From Youhaiella tibetensis (GTDB taxonomy: Bacteria > Pseudomonadota > Alphaproteobacteria > Rhizobiales > Devosiaceae): DNA of 64,000 bases. Below, piece after piece: positions 44,202-56,015 of this stretch. The stretch is taken from NCBI RefSeq assembly GCF_008000755.1, contig NZ_CP041690.1:3994001-4058000 (forward strand). The letters run 5' to 3'. Position numbers and translations under genes: made by a program. The notes beneath the pieces were generated by a model. It searched no databases. It saw only the letters and a program-made list of their open reading frames with translations, and was not told the DNA's origin. The stretch's first letter is position 1; every line of letters begins with the position of its first letter.

Positions 44202-45376
44202 AGGCGTTTCTCCTTGAAAGACTTAAAGAAATTTCTCAGGCGCTTGGCGCCTTCGCGCAGGGTGCGGCGAAGCCGCAGGATTTCGATCACTGTTGCCGCC
44301 ACCGGATCGCCGGCCCGCAGAGGAATGACCATGTCCGCCACCCGGATGCGTTCGCGCCACACATGGTCGATCATCGGGTGCCCTGCATCGGCCGTGGAAT
44401 CGGCAAAGGCGATCGCCGGGTCTTCGCTAAGCCGGCGGGTCAGTTCGACCGTCAGTTGCACCCCCGGCGAATAGCGCGAAAGCGTTTCGTCATAGGCGAT
44501 CTTGAAGAAGAACGCCGAGCCGCCCTGGCGCAGCACGAGCCCGGAGGCGATCACTCGTCCGTCCAGCGTCAATTCGAGAACTTCGAGGGCGTCGCGCGCC
44601 GAAAGGTTGCCGGCCATGGCCTGAACGAAGGCGCGGTCGCCCTCATCCTGGCCCAGCCCGGTTCCGTCGCGACCTTTCCAGCCGGAGGCTTCGAGCAAGA
44701 GGAAGCGCTCCAGCGCTGCCGCGACATCTTCGCGGGTCTGCGCCGACGCGAAGTGCACCACGCCTTCCTCGTCCAGCCGATGGCGCTGGCGCCGCAGCTC
44801 CTTGAGCTTCTTGGCGCCCATGCCGCCGCGGAGATAGGTTTCGGCATCGACGCCCGCATCGAGCACCGCGCGCTCGTGTATTTCAAGATGAACCGGTGCC
44901 ACCCCGCGCTTGGCCATCGCGGCCGCCAGGGCCTGCCCCGCCGCGCCATCCAAAGGCATGACCGGGAGCGAGAGCACGCGCGCCCCGCTCGCCGCCGCCC
45001 GATCGAGCAGGGCCTCGGCGGCGCCTATGGGGTCATCAGCCGAGAGCAGCGGCGCGGTAAGGGGCGCATAGGGTTGCCGCGCCAACAGTACCGGCAGGGG
45101 AAGGCGCAAGGCGCGACGCGCCCGGACCACCGGCAGCAGGGCCAGCAAGCGGCCCTCGGCCCGCACGGCGATCACCTGTGCCCCGCCACCCTTCGCCGCA
45201 AATGCGAAGGCCGGCTGGCAATAGTCCGGATCGAAGAAGGGATTGGGCTCGGCAGCATTGTCCGCCAGGTTCCGCCATTCGGCGGCGGACACAGTCTCGA
45301 GGCGCGAAAGCGGCGCAGCGCCACCCGCGCCGGCCGACGCCGTCACCACCAGATGCTCGGCGATCCCGGTACTCAC
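44198..45376 (-). CDS. FemAB/CelD-like acyltransferase (Acetyltransf_6 GNAT), copy 2
   Basis: 392 residues from a GTG at 45376 with AAGGGG about 8 bases upstream. RNLADNAAEPNPFFDPDYCQPAF is the typical N-terminal segment; the core has GAKKLKELRRQRHRLDEEG, LLLEASGWKGRDGTGL and FFFKIAYDETLSRYSPGVQLTVELTRRL; SPG is the usual acyl-CoA site. It is only distantly like copy 1 at 41812. The stop overlaps the JmjC/cupin start. A role in modifying an envelope glycan or a secondary lipid is plausible but unproven. Confidence 0.78.
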   Translation of the reverse strand: MSTGIAEHLVVTASAGAGGAAPLSRLETVSAAEWRNLADNAAEPNPFFDPDYCQPAFAFAAKGGGAQVIAVRAEGRLLALLPVVRARRALRLPLPVLLARQPYAPLTAPLLSADDPIGAAEALLDRAAASGARVLSLPVMPLDGAAGQALAAAMAKRGVAPVHLEIHERAVLDAGVDAETYLRGGMGAKKLKELRRQRHRLDEEGVVHFASAQTREDVAAALERFLLLEASGWKGRDGTGLGQDEGDRAFVQAMAGNLSARDALEVLELTLDGRVIASGLVLRQGGSAFFFKIAYDETLSRYSPGVQLTVELTRRLSEDPAIAFADSTADAGHPMIDHVWRERIRVADMVIPLRAGDPVAATVIEILRLRRTLREGAKRLRNFFKSFKEKRL

Positions 45377-45594
45377 GATACCGCCCCTTCGCCGATGCCG
45401 GGGAAATTTGCTGGAACCCAAACCATTGGCGCACCTTACCTGTTCGTGGTCCGGTTCGCTCGTTTGCCTCGTGAACTGGTTAAGCTGCGGCTAAGTCCCC
45501 GCGCCATCTGCACGCCACCCATGCCGGTGCCAAGACTGGCAATTGCGCGATGTTTCCGCCATATAGAGGCTCAACCCAATTCAATGAGGCCAAA

Positions 45595-46458
45595 GTGAGC
45601 GGCACTCCGTTTTTAAAGATGAACGGGCTGGGCAATGAGATCCTGGTCGTGGACATGCGCGATGGCGCCTCCACCATGACCGGTGAGCTTGCGCGCACCG
45701 TCGCCGCCGGCGAACGCACCGCCTTCGAGCAGATGATGGTCGTCTACCCGCCGCGCGCCGACGGCACCGAGGCCTATGTCAAGATTTACAACAATGACGG
45801 CTCGGTCGCCGGGGCCTGCGGCAACGGCACGCGCTGCGTCGCCCATTTCCTCAACCGCGCCACCGGCAAGGACCGGATGACCATCGAGACCGATGGCGGC
45901 CTGCTCGAGATCTTCAACGCCGGCGAGGAGCTCATCACCGTCGACATGGGCAAGCCCCGCTTCGACTGGAACCAGATCCCCCTGGCCGAGGAATTCGCCG
46001 ATACTACGGGAATCGAACTCCAGATCGGTCCCATCGACGCCCCGGTGCTGCACACCCCGTCCGTCGTCAATGTCGGCAATCCGCACGCGATCTTCTGGGT
46101 GAAGGACGACCCGGACAACTACGACCTCGGCCGCTTCGGCCCGCTGCTCGAGAACCACCCGATCTTCCCCGAGCGCGCCAATATCTCGCTGGCCCAGGTG
46201 CTGGCGCCCGATTGCATCAAGGTGCGCGTCTGGGAGCGCGGCGCCGGGCTGACGCTCGCCTGCGGCACCGCCGCCTGCGCGGTCGGCGTCGCGGCCGCCC
46301 GCAAGGGCCTCACCGACCGGCGTGTCGGCATCCAGCTGCCCGGCGGTCCGCTCGAGATCGAATGGCGCGCTGACGACCATATTCTCATGACCGGCCCCTG
46401 GACGCTCGAATGGGAAGGCACCCTGCCCGCTGATCTCTCCCCGGACCGGGCCGCATGA
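45595..46458 (+). CDS. dapF: Diaminopimelate epimerase
   Basis: 287 residues from a GTG with GAGG upstream; the upstream in-frame ATG at 45550 lacks family similarity. FLKMNGLGNEILVVD is the family start. The catalytic pair is Cys75 (AGACGNGTRC) and Cys223 (TLACGTAAC). It converts LL- to meso-diaminopimelate for lysine and peptidoglycan. The 218-bp gap to the divergent acyltransferase should hold its promoter. mtaB overlaps its stop by 4 bp. Confidence 0.96.
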   Translation: MSGTPFLKMNGLGNEILVVDMRDGASTMTGELARTVAAGERTAFEQMMVVYPPRADGTEAYVKIYNNDGSVAGACGNGTRCVAHFLNRATGKDRMTIETDGGLLEIFNAGEELITVDMGKPRFDWNQIPLAEEFADTTGIELQIGPIDAPVLHTPSVVNVGNPHAIFWVKDDPDNYDLGRFGPLLENHPIFPERANISLAQVLAPDCIKVRVWERGAGLTLACGTAACAVGVAAARKGLTDRRVGIQLPGGPLEIEWRADDHILMTGPWTLEWEGTLPADLSPDRAA

Positions 46459-47720
46459 GCATCGAGACCCTCACCTTCGGCTGCCGCCTCAACGCCTATG
46501 AATCCGAGGTCATGAAGGCCGAGGCAGAAAAGGCCGGGCTTTCCGACGCCATCATCATCAATACCTGCGCGGTCACGTCCGAAGCGGTGCGCCAGGCCAA
46601 GCAGGCCGTGCGCAAGGCCCGCCGGGACAATCCCGACGCCAAGATCATCGTCACCGGCTGCGCCGCCCAGACCGAGGCGCGTTCCTTCGGCGACATGGCC
46701 GAAGTCGACCTCGTCATCGGCAATGCCGACAAGATGAAGGCCGAAAGCTACAAGCCCATGGTCTTCGGGCTCCAGCTCAACGACAAGGTGCAGGTCAACG
46801 ACATCATGAGTGTCCGCGAGACCGCCGGGCACCTCATCGAGGGCATGGATGGGCGCGCCCGCGCCTTCGTGCAGGTCCAGAACGGGTGCGACCACCGCTG
46901 CACCTTCTGCATCATCCCCTTTGGCCGCGGTCCTTCGCGCTCGGTACCGATGGGCCTGGTCGTCGACCAGCTCAAGCGGCTCGTCCAGAACGGCTATGGC
47001 GAGATCGTGCTGACCGGGGTCGACATCACCTCCTATGGCCCCGACCTTCCGGGCACGCCCACGCTCGGCAAACTGGTGCAGTCGATCCTGCGCCACGTCC
47101 CGGACCTGCCGCGCCTCAGGATTTCCTCGATCGATTCCATCGAGGCGGACGACGCGCTCTATGATGCCATAGCATCGGACCGGCGCCTGATGCCGCACCT
47201 CCATCTCTCGCTCCAGTCGGGCGACGACATGATCCTCAAGCGCATGAAGCGCCGCCACCTGCGCGCCGACGCGCTCCATATCGTGGAAAAGCTGCGCTCG
47301 CTGCGCCCCGACATGGTCTTCGGCGCCGACATCATCGCCGGCTTCCCCACCGAGACCGACGAGATGTTCGAGAACACCCTGCGCATCGTTTCTGAAGCCG
47401 ACCTCACCTATCTCCACGTCTTCCCCTATAGCCCGCGCCCGGGCACCCCTGCCGCGCGCATGCCGCAGGTGGACAAGCGCATCGCCCGCGACCGCGCCGC
47501 CCTGTTGCGCGCGGAGGGTGACAAGCAGTTCGCCAAACTCGCTGCCTCCCGCGCCGGCAAGCTCGAAAGCGTCCTCGTCGAGCGCGAGGGGTTGGGGCGC
47601 ACCGAGCAGTTCATGCCCGTCGCCGTGCCCGGCACCGAACCCGGCCAGATTGTCCCGGTCCGGATCACCAGGGTCTCCGCCGATGGCCTCGTCGGGGAAG
47701 CCGTGAGGTCCGCAGCATGA
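46455..47720 (+). CDS. mtaB: tRNA t6A37 methylthiotransferase MtaB
   Basis: 421 residues. UPF0004 domain with FGCRLNAYESEVM and TCAVTSEAVRQAKQ; radical-SAM motif GCDHRCTFCIIPFGRGPSRS; a C-terminal TRAM-like domain. The NTCAVT and CxxxCxxC cysteines bind two 4Fe-4S clusters. It converts t6A to ms2t6A at tRNA position 37. Overlaps dapF and ftsY by 4 bp each, the usual dapF-mtaB-ftsY rhizobial order. Confidence 0.95.
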   Translation: MSIETLTFGCRLNAYESEVMKAEAEKAGLSDAIIINTCAVTSEAVRQAKQAVRKARRDNPDAKIIVTGCAAQTEARSFGDMAEVDLVIGNADKMKAESYKPMVFGLQLNDKVQVNDIMSVRETAGHLIEGMDGRARAFVQVQNGCDHRCTFCIIPFGRGPSRSVPMGLVVDQLKRLVQNGYGEIVLTGVDITSYGPDLPGTPTLGKLVQSILRHVPDLPRLRISSIDSIEADDALYDAIASDRRLMPHLHLSLQSGDDMILKRMKRRHLRADALHIVEKLRSLRPDMVFGADIIAGFPTETDEMFENTLRIVSEADLTYLHVFPYSPRPGTPAARMPQVDKRIARDRAALLRAEGDKQFAKLAASRAGKLESVLVEREGLGRTEQFMPVAVPGTEPGQIVPVRITRVSADGLVGEAVRSAA

Positions 47721-49132
47721 GCGAGGGCAAGAAACCCGGCTTCTTCGGCCGTCTTTTCGGACGCGGCAACCAGCAGCAACCGCAGGCCGACGCAGAAACC
47801 GAGGAGGCGCTCAAGCGCGCCACCCACGAGGTCGCGACCTCGACCGAGGAGCTCGAGGCATTCAAGGAGCGCCGCGCCGCCGAAGAGACCCAGGCCGAGA
47901 TCGACCGGATTGCGGCCGAGGCAGTGCCGCCCGAACCTGCGCCCGAGCCGCCGGCCCCGCCTGAAGAGGCTCCGCCTCCGCCCCCCGCCGAGGTCGAGAC
48001 GCCTGCCCACGAGGCGCCTCCGACTCCCGAAGAGATCGCCGAGGGCGTTCCGCCGGCTCCAGCCGAACCCGAGCCGGAGCACCGGCGTGAACCGGTCGAC
48101 GACGCCAGCTACCCCCCCGGCCCGCCCGAGACCACCCTCGATTATGTCGAGGACGTCCAGGAAGCGGCCGAGGAATCCGCTGCCACCCCGTCCGCCGAAG
48201 CGCCGGCGCCCAAGCAGGGCTGGTTCCAGCGCCTGGCCTCCGGGCTCAAGCGCTCCTCCGACCAGATTACGGGCGGCATCACCTCCGTCTTCACCAAGCG
48301 CAAGCTCGATGCCGCGACCCTCGATGAACTCGAGGACGTGCTGCTTCAGGCCGACCTGGGCATGGACACCACCAGTGCCATCGTCGAGACGCTGCGCCGC
48401 GACCGCTTCAACCGCGACATTTCCGGCGAGGACGTGCGTGCGGTCCTTTCCGATGAAGTCGGCAAGGCGCTGACCCCGGTGGCACGCCCGCTGGTGATCG
48501 ACACGGCCCATAAGCCTTTCGTCATCCTCATGGTCGGGGTCAACGGCTCAGGCAAGACCACTACCATCGGCAAGCTCGCCCAGAAATTCGCCGCCGAGGG
48601 CCGCACCGTCATGCTGGCCGCAGGCGACACCTTCCGCGCCGCCGCCATCGAGCAGCTCGAGATCTGGGGCCGCCGCACCGGTGCGCCGGTGGTCGCCAAG
48701 CCGGCAGGCTCGGATGCCTCGGGCCTCGCCTTCGACGCGGTGACCCGCGCCCGGGCCGAGGGCAAGGACGTTCTCATCATCGATACGGCGGGGCGCCTGC
48801 AAAACCGCGACGAGTTGATGAGCGAACTCGAAAAGATCATCCGCGTCATCCGGAAGGTCGACCCGACCGCTCCTCACGCGGTTTTGCTCACGCTCGACGC
48901 CACTACCGGCCAGAACGCCCTTAATCAGGTCGAAATCTTCGGCAAACGTGCCGGTGTCACGGGTCTGGTCATGACCAAGCTTGACGGCACCGCACGCGGG
49001 GGCATTCTTGTCGCCATTGCGCGGCGCTTTGGCTTGCCCGTGCATTTCATCGGCGTGGGCGAGGGCGTGGACGATCTCCAGCCGTTCCAGGCTTCCGATT
49101 TCGCCGCGGCCATCGCCGGCAAGGAACAATAA
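47717..49132 (+). CDS. ftsY: SRP receptor GTPase FtsY
   Basis: 471 residues. The acidic, Pro/Glu/Ala-rich A domain covers about residues 20-165 and is long. The NG domain follows: [14 protein letters not shown] (G1, about residue 275), [34 protein letters not shown]. It docks Ffh-bound ribosomes at the membrane. Overlaps the mtaB stop by 4 bp; yciB begins 1 bp after its stop. Confidence 0.97.
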   Translation: MSEGKKPGFFGRLFGRGNQQQPQADAETEEALKRATHEVATSTEELEAFKERRAAEETQAEIDRIAAEAVPPEPAPEPPAPPEEAPPPPPAEVETPAHEAPPTPEEIAEGVPPAPAEPEPEHRREPVDDASYPPGPPETTLDYVEDVQEAAEESAATPSAEAPAPKQGWFQRLASGLKRSSDQITGGITSVFTKRKLDAATLDELEDVLLQADLGMDTTSAIVETLRRDRFNRDISGEDVRAVLSDEVGKALTPVARPLVIDTAHKPFVILMVGVNGSGKTTTIGKLAQKFAAEGRTVMLAAGDTFRAAAIEQLEIWGRRTGAPVVAKPAGSDASGLAFDAVTRARAEGKDVLIIDTAGRLQNRDELMSELEKIIRVIRKVDPTAPHAVLLTLDATTGQNALNQVEIFGKRAGVTGLVMTKLDGTARGGILVAIARRFGLPVHFIGVGEGVDDLQPFQASDFAAAIAGKEQ

Positions 49133-49133
49133 T

Positions 49134-49745
49134 ATGACGAGCGAGAATACCAAGCCCCAGGAAGCCAACTGGGAGGAGCTGCGCCCCCAGTTGATCAAGC
49201 TCGCCCTCGAGCTCGGCCCCCTGGTGGTGTTCTTCGTGGCCAACGCGCGCGCCGATATCTTCACGGCAACCGGCTGGTTCATGGGCGCCATGGTGGCGTC
49301 GCTCGCGCTCTCCTGGCTCATCCTGCGCAAGGTTGCGATCATGCCGCTGGTGACCGGCGTCGTCGTGGTCATTTTCGGCGGACTGACGCTCTGGCTCAAG
49401 GACGACACCTTTATCAAGATGAAGCCGACCATCGTCGACACGCTCTTTGCGGTCGTGCTGCTGGGCGGGCTGCTGTTCAAGCAGTCGCTGCTCAAATACG
49501 TCTTTGGCGAAGTCTATAAGCTCAAGCCGGAGGGCTGGACGGTAATGACGCTGCGCTGGGGCCTGTTCTTCCTGGCGCTCGCCATCCTCAACGAGCTGAT
49601 CTGGCGCAATTTCTCCACCGATCTCTGGGTGGCCTTCAAGGTATGGGCGGTGATGCCGATCACCGTGGTCTTCACCATGTTCCAGCTGCCGCTGCTGCAG
49701 AAATACGCCCTCGAGCCGGAAGAAGAGCCCAGCCCGGCCCAGTGA
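49134..49745 (+). CDS. yciB: YciB/IspZ inner-membrane septation protein
   Basis: 203 residues. [20 protein letters not shown] at the start, [17 protein letters not shown] and [19 protein letters not shown] are the family membrane segments (about five to six in all). [18 protein letters not shown] is the diagnostic loop. It is an intracellular-septation/envelope protein of uncertain biochemical role. Follows ftsY directly, and a strong bidirectional terminator lies 6 bp after its stop. Confidence 0.93.
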   Translation: MTSENTKPQEANWEELRPQLIKLALELGPLVVFFVANARADIFTATGWFMGAMVASLALSWLILRKVAIMPLVTGVVVVIFGGLTLWLKDDTFIKMKPTIVDTLFAVVLLGGLLFKQSLLKYVFGEVYKLKPEGWTVMTLRWGLFFLALAILNELIWRNFSTDLWVAFKVWAVMPITVVFTMFQLPLLQKYALEPEEEPSPAQ

Positions 49746-49750
49746 CGAAA

Positions 49751-49786
49751 AAAAGCCCCGGGCGCAGGTACCGGGGCTTTTCTTTT
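49751..49786. terminator. Bidirectional rho-independent terminator after yciB
   Basis: AAAAGCCCCGG pairs with CCGGGGCTTTT around a 9-base loop, with T-rich sequence on the plus side and A-rich sequence on the other. It separates yciB from the convergent DUF2171 gene. Confidence 0.9.
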
Positions 49787-49802
49787 TGCCGGCGAACCAG
49801 GG

Positions 49803-50177
49803 TCAGACGCGCTTGATCAGCTCGTCCTTGCTGTCCACCGTCAGCGTGATCTCGTCATCGCCGACCGAGGCGATCTGCTCGGGCAGGATGTAGCGGTCCG
49901 CCGCGAACAGTCCATCCGCATCGAGCCGCACATAGCCTTCGTTGAGCAGCCGCTCGCGGATTTCTTCGGGCAGCTCGTTAGGGTGGAATGCCTCGGCGAG
50001 ATTGTTGATGATCGAATCCCGGCCCTTCATGTCGCCCGGGTTGATACCGGCCGTTTCCGGCCCGGGACGGCTGGGGTCCTCGTCGCTGTATTTGAAGTCG
50101 TCGACCACCCCGATATGGCGGTGGTGATTGTCGAAAACACGCATCCCGACATGAATGCCTTGCGGAAGTCCTTCCAT
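49803..50177 (-). CDS. DUF2171 / PRC-barrel-like protein
   Basis: 124 residues. Two repeats of a beta-barrel-like motif are visible: VGMRVFDNHHRHIGVVDDFKY and VRLDADGLFAADRYILPEQIASVGDDEITLTVD. No signal or membrane segment. The likely family is DUF2171, PRC-barrel related, of unknown function and common in Rhizobiales. The gene stands between the yciB terminator and the ccm cluster, 66 bp past the ccmG stop, with its own GGAGG-like site at 50185. Confidence 0.75.
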   Translation of the reverse strand: MEGLPQGIHVGMRVFDNHHRHIGVVDDFKYSDEDPSRPGPETAGINPGDMKGRDSIINNLAEAFHPNELPEEIRERLLNEGYVRLDADGLFAADRYILPEQIASVGDDEITLTVDSKDELIKRV

Positions 50178-50243
50178 CCGTTCCTCCTGTGGTTGCCGAT
50201 TGGTCTCGGCGAGGTAACGGACTTGGCGCGGCGATTGTTCCCC

Positions 50244-50786
50244 TCAGCTCTGGGACGACGCCTTCTCGATGGCCGGGATGATCTCGCGCGTCAGCGTTTC
50301 CGGCGACATCGGGCCCACATGCTTGAAAGTGATGACCCCGTTCTTGTCCACGATGAACGTCTCGGGCACGCCATAGACGCCCCAGTCGATCGAAACGCGA
50401 TTGTCCCGGTCGGCACCGATGCGGTCATAGGGATTGCCCAGGTCCTTGAGGAACGCCGCCGCGTTCTCGGGCGCGTCCTTCTGGTTGATGCCGAACAGGC
50501 GCACGCCCGTGGCCGCCTTGAGCTGGGTCAGCACCGGATGCTCGGCGCGGCACGGAATGCACCAGGAGGCGAAAACGTTGACCACCGTCACCTCGCCCTT
50601 GAGCGCCTCGGTATCGAAACCGGGGACGCCCACGCCATCGACGGCCGCCAGGGTGAACTGCGGCGCTGGCTTGTTGATGAGGACCGACTGGACAAGGCTC
50701 GGGTCGCGGTTGAGGCTGGTCGCGAACACGGCAACCAGCGCCACGAGCGCGATCAGCGGCAGCGCGAGCAGGGCGATACGGGTCAA
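50244..50786 (-). CDS. ccmG: Cytochrome c maturation thioredoxin CcmG/DsbE
   Basis: 180 residues from a TTG whose last bases overlap the ccmD stop (TTGA). One N-terminal anchor (about 4-22), then a thioredoxin fold with active site WCIPC and YGVPETFIVDKNG (cis-Pro loop). It reduces apocytochrome c and CcmH thiols in the periplasm. Last gene of ccmABCDG; ccmE, F and H are not nearby. Confidence 0.93.
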   Translation of the reverse strand: MTRIALLALPLIALVALVAVFATSLNRDPSLVQSVLINKPAPQFTLAAVDGVGVPGFDTEALKGEVTVVNVFASWCIPCRAEHPVLTQLKAATGVRLFGINQKDAPENAAAFLKDLGNPYDRIGADRDNRVSIDWGVYGVPETFIVDKNGVITFKHVGPMSPETLTREIIPAIEKASSQS

Positions 50787-50950
50787 GTAGTCTTCTCCGC
50801 GCGGCGCCGGACGCCCTGCGCCTCAAGCTCTGCGATGCGCTTCTCGACGCGGCGGCCCGAAAGCACGATCCAGGCGATGAGCGCGACGACCGCCGCGGTC
50901 ACCCCGACATAAGCCCAGATGATGAAGACGGCGTGGGGTCCAAGATCCAT
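50783..50950 (-). CDS. ccmD: Heme exporter protein CcmD
   Basis: 55 residues, MDLGPHAVFIIWAYVGVT then a single membrane helix and a basic, helical tail (VEKRIAELEAQG). This is the normal size and layout of CcmD, which helps release holo-CcmE from CcmABC. It abuts ccmC with no gap and overlaps ccmG. Confidence 0.92.
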   Translation of the reverse strand: MDLGPHAVFIIWAYVGVTAAVVALIAWIVLSGRRVEKRIAELEAQGVRRRAEKTT

Positions 50951-51718
50951 TTACTTGGCTCCTTCGGCCGCTGCCGCCCGCTGCCGCTCGAGCGTGGCAA
51001 GGCGCCGGCGGCGGATTTCGGTATGCATGGATTTGATCTGGAGCGTGATGAACAGCAGCGTGAACGCGCCCATCATCACCAGCAACGGGGTGAGGATCGA
51101 GCCCGGCATGCGCGGCCCGTCGGGCGTGATGACGCTCGAGGGCTGGTGCAGGGTCTGCCACCAGTCGACCGAAAACTTGACGATCGGGATATTGATCGCA
51201 CCGATGAGGGTGAAGACCGCCACCACGCGCCCGGCGCGCAACTGGTCCTCGAAGGCGCGCCAGAGTGCGATGAGGCCCAGGTAGATGAGCAGCAGCACGA
51301 GCGTGGAGGTCATGCGCCCGTCCCACTCCCAAAACGTGCCCCAGGTCGGGCGGCCCCAAAGCGAACCGGTATAGAGCGCCAAGGCCGTAAAAACCGCCCC
51401 CAGCGGCGCGGCAGCCTTCATCGAGACGTCGGCCATCGGGTGGCGCCAGATCAGGCTGCCGAGCGCCGAGACCGCCATCACGCCGTAGACGAACTGGCTC
51501 AACCACGCATTGGGTACGTGGATGTACATGATCCGCACCGTATTCCCCATCTGGTAGTCGGGCGGGGAATCGAGGAACGCGAAATAAAGGCCGGCGGCGA
51601 AGAGGATCGCCGTCAGGATCGTCAGCGGCCACAGCAGCGGACGCGACCAGCCGAGGAACTGGCTGGGATTGGCGATCCGCGCGAACCAATTGGGTTTGGG
51701 AGCTACATCCAAGGTCAT
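50951..51718 (-). CDS. ccmC: Heme exporter/handling membrane protein CcmC
   Basis: 255 residues from MTLDVAPKPNW, with six membrane segments. WGTFWEWDGRMTSTLVL is the Trp-rich heme-handling signature between two histidines (IMYIHVPNAW before it, WWQTLHQPSSV after). It loads heme onto CcmE at the inner membrane. Begins 11 bp after ccmB ends. Confidence 0.95.
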   Translation of the reverse strand: MTLDVAPKPNWFARIANPSQFLGWSRPLLWPLTILTAILFAAGLYFAFLDSPPDYQMGNTVRIMYIHVPNAWLSQFVYGVMAVSALGSLIWRHPMADVSMKAAAPLGAVFTALALYTGSLWGRPTWGTFWEWDGRMTSTLVLLLIYLGLIALWRAFEDQLRAGRVVAVFTLIGAINIPIVKFSVDWWQTLHQPSSVITPDGPRMPGSILTPLLVMMGAFTLLFITLQIKSMHTEIRRRRLATLERQRAAAAEGAK

Positions 51719-51729
51719 GGAGAGGTTGT

Positions 51730-52383
51730 CTATTCCTCGCTCACGCGCAGTGCAAGCGCTCCGGCGAAGGGAGCGATGGCCAGAAGCACGAGGCTTATTG
51801 CCGCAAGAAACAGCATCGCGGCGCCGGACTGCTGTCCCGAAATGGCCGAGCTGCCGAAGATCAGGAGTGGTATGGCGAGCGGCAGGATCAGCACGGGCGC
51901 TATGAGCCCGCCACGCGGCAAGGACACCGTGACTGCTGCGCCCATGGCGCCGAGCGCCACGAGCCCAGGCGTGCCGAGCAGCAGCGAGAGCACCGTACGG
52001 AGCCAGCTCTCCATGTCCATGTTGAGCAGAACCGCCAGGACGGGGGTTGCCGCGATCAGAGGCAGCGCCGTCAGCAGCCAATGCGCAATCACTTTTGCGG
52101 CAACGATGGCTTCGAGCGGCGTACGCGAGAAGCGGAAGAGCTGGAGCGAGCCGTCTTCGGCGTCGTTGCGGAAAAGCCGGTCGAGCCCTAGCAGCAACGA
52201 GAGAAATGCCGCGATCCAGGTGAGGCCGGGGGCGAGCTTGGCCAGCATCGCCTTGTCCGGCCCGATGGCGAACGGCACGATCGCGCCGACCATGACGAAG
52301 AACAGGACGAGCGTGAGCGCGTCGCCCCCGATGCGGGTCGCCAGCTTTAGGTCGCGCCCGATGATGGCCAGGAAACCCTTCAC
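51730..52383 (-). CDS. ccmB: Heme exporter ABC permease CcmB
   Basis: 217 residues, six membrane segments. LTLVLFFVMVGAIVPFAIGPD and RLFRNDAEDGSLQLF are the diagnostic CcmB segments. It forms the membrane part of CcmAB. Overlaps ccmA by 4 bp. Confidence 0.95.
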   Translation of the reverse strand: MKGFLAIIGRDLKLATRIGGDALTLVLFFVMVGAIVPFAIGPDKAMLAKLAPGLTWIAAFLSLLLGLDRLFRNDAEDGSLQLFRFSRTPLEAIVAAKVIAHWLLTALPLIAATPVLAVLLNMDMESWLRTVLSLLLGTPGLVALGAMGAAVTVSLPRGGLIAPVLILPLAIPLLIFGSSAISGQQSGAAMLFLAAISLVLLAIAPFAGALALRVSEE

Positions 52384-53012
52384 GCGCCCAGCTCCAGGGT
52401 CCGTACGCGCGTGCCGTCGGCGATCCTGAGTTCAAGATGGGTGGCGGCAACCGCCAGCCCCCCCGCCGCCAGATGTGCGTCGATCAACTCGCCCACCAGC
52501 CGGTCACCGTCCTTGTCGAGTGCAGAAGTCGGCTCGTCCAGCAGCCAGATGGGGCGCGGCGACACCAGCAGCCGCGCCAGCGCCAGCCGTCGCGTCTGCC
52601 CGGCCGAAAGATAACCCGCATCGAGACCGGCGATGGATGCCAGCCCGACCCGGCGCAACGCGGCCATGACGTCACCCTCCCCGCCATTGAGCGCGGCCCA
52701 GGCCTCGAGATTTTCGGCGACCTTGAGCCGGCCCTTGACCGCCGAGAGGTGCCCCAGGAAATGCACGTCCTCTTCCCAGCGCTCCTCGCCATCCTGTCCG
52801 GAAAAAACCACGCTCCCCGCATCGGGACGCAGGAACCCCGCCAGGCACTTCATCAGGCTGGTCTTGCCCGCGCCGTTGGGGCCGCGAAGCAGCAGGATCT
52901 CGCCCGGTGCCACGGCAAAACCCACGTCCGCGAACAGCAGCCGCTCCCCGCGCCGCAGGGCAAGGCCGGTTACGCTCAGCGTGCGGGCGGGCAAAGAGTT
53001 CGTTAGGGACAT
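52380..53012 (-). CDS. ccmA: Heme exporter ABC ATPase CcmA
   Basis: 210 residues from the ATG at 53012; another in-frame ATG at 53021 adds three residues but is too close to AGGA. Walker A RGPNGAGKTSLMKC, signature YLSAGQTRRLALARLL (a modified LSGGQ), Walker B PIWLLDEPTSALD. Energises holo-CcmE release. First gene of the ccm set, divergent from acnA. Confidence 0.95.
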   Translation of the reverse strand: MSLTNSLPARTLSVTGLALRRGERLLFADVGFAVAPGEILLLRGPNGAGKTSLMKCLAGFLRPDAGSVVFSGQDGEERWEEDVHFLGHLSAVKGRLKVAENLEAWAALNGGEGDVMAALRRVGLASIAGLDAGYLSAGQTRRLALARLLVSPRPIWLLDEPTSALDKDGDRLVGELIDAHLAAGGLAVAATHLELRIADGTRVRTLELGA

Positions 53013-53081
53013 GGCTTTCATGTCCTATTGAACTCATAGAGGCACTGGCAAGCTGGAAATGATTTGACTATAAGCCCCTCT

Positions 53082-53102
53082 AGATTGGACTGGTTCCAAT
53101 CT
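53082..53102. promoter_or_regulatory. Inverted repeat between ccmA and acnA
   Basis: AGATTGGA and TCCAATCT form perfect 8-bp arms with a 5-base spacer, about 100 bp upstream of acnA and 70 bp upstream of ccmA. Both products handle iron or heme, so an iron-related regulator is conceivable, but the motif is not the Irr ICE box that I know. Confidence 0.45.
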
Positions 53103-53200
53103 CCGAGACGCCCCAACTGGTCCGAGGGACCCCTTCTGGGTCCTATTGTCGCAGGCCTTTTCGGGGTGGAGCGGCCAACCCAAAGCGAAGGCGGTCTCCC

Positions 53201-55876
<2,676 letters not shown>

Positions 55877-55887
55877 TTTCGATCCCT

Positions 55888-55916
55888 CCGAGGGGCGGAA
55901 AACCTCCGCCTCTCGG
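55888..55916 (+). terminator. Hairpin after acnA
   Basis: An 11-bp stem (CCGAGGGGCGG with CCGCCTCTCGG, one G-U pair) around a 7-base loop, 12 bp past the acnA stop. No U-tract follows, so it may terminate weakly or protect the 3' end. Confidence 0.5.
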
Positions 55917-56015
55917 GGACCCCGGCGCGGCCTCCCGGCAACGTGTAGAGGTCGACGTCCTGCCTCTCACCGATTTGACTGGCAGTCAGAAAAATCCGTG
56001 CCTAGAACTTTGCCC

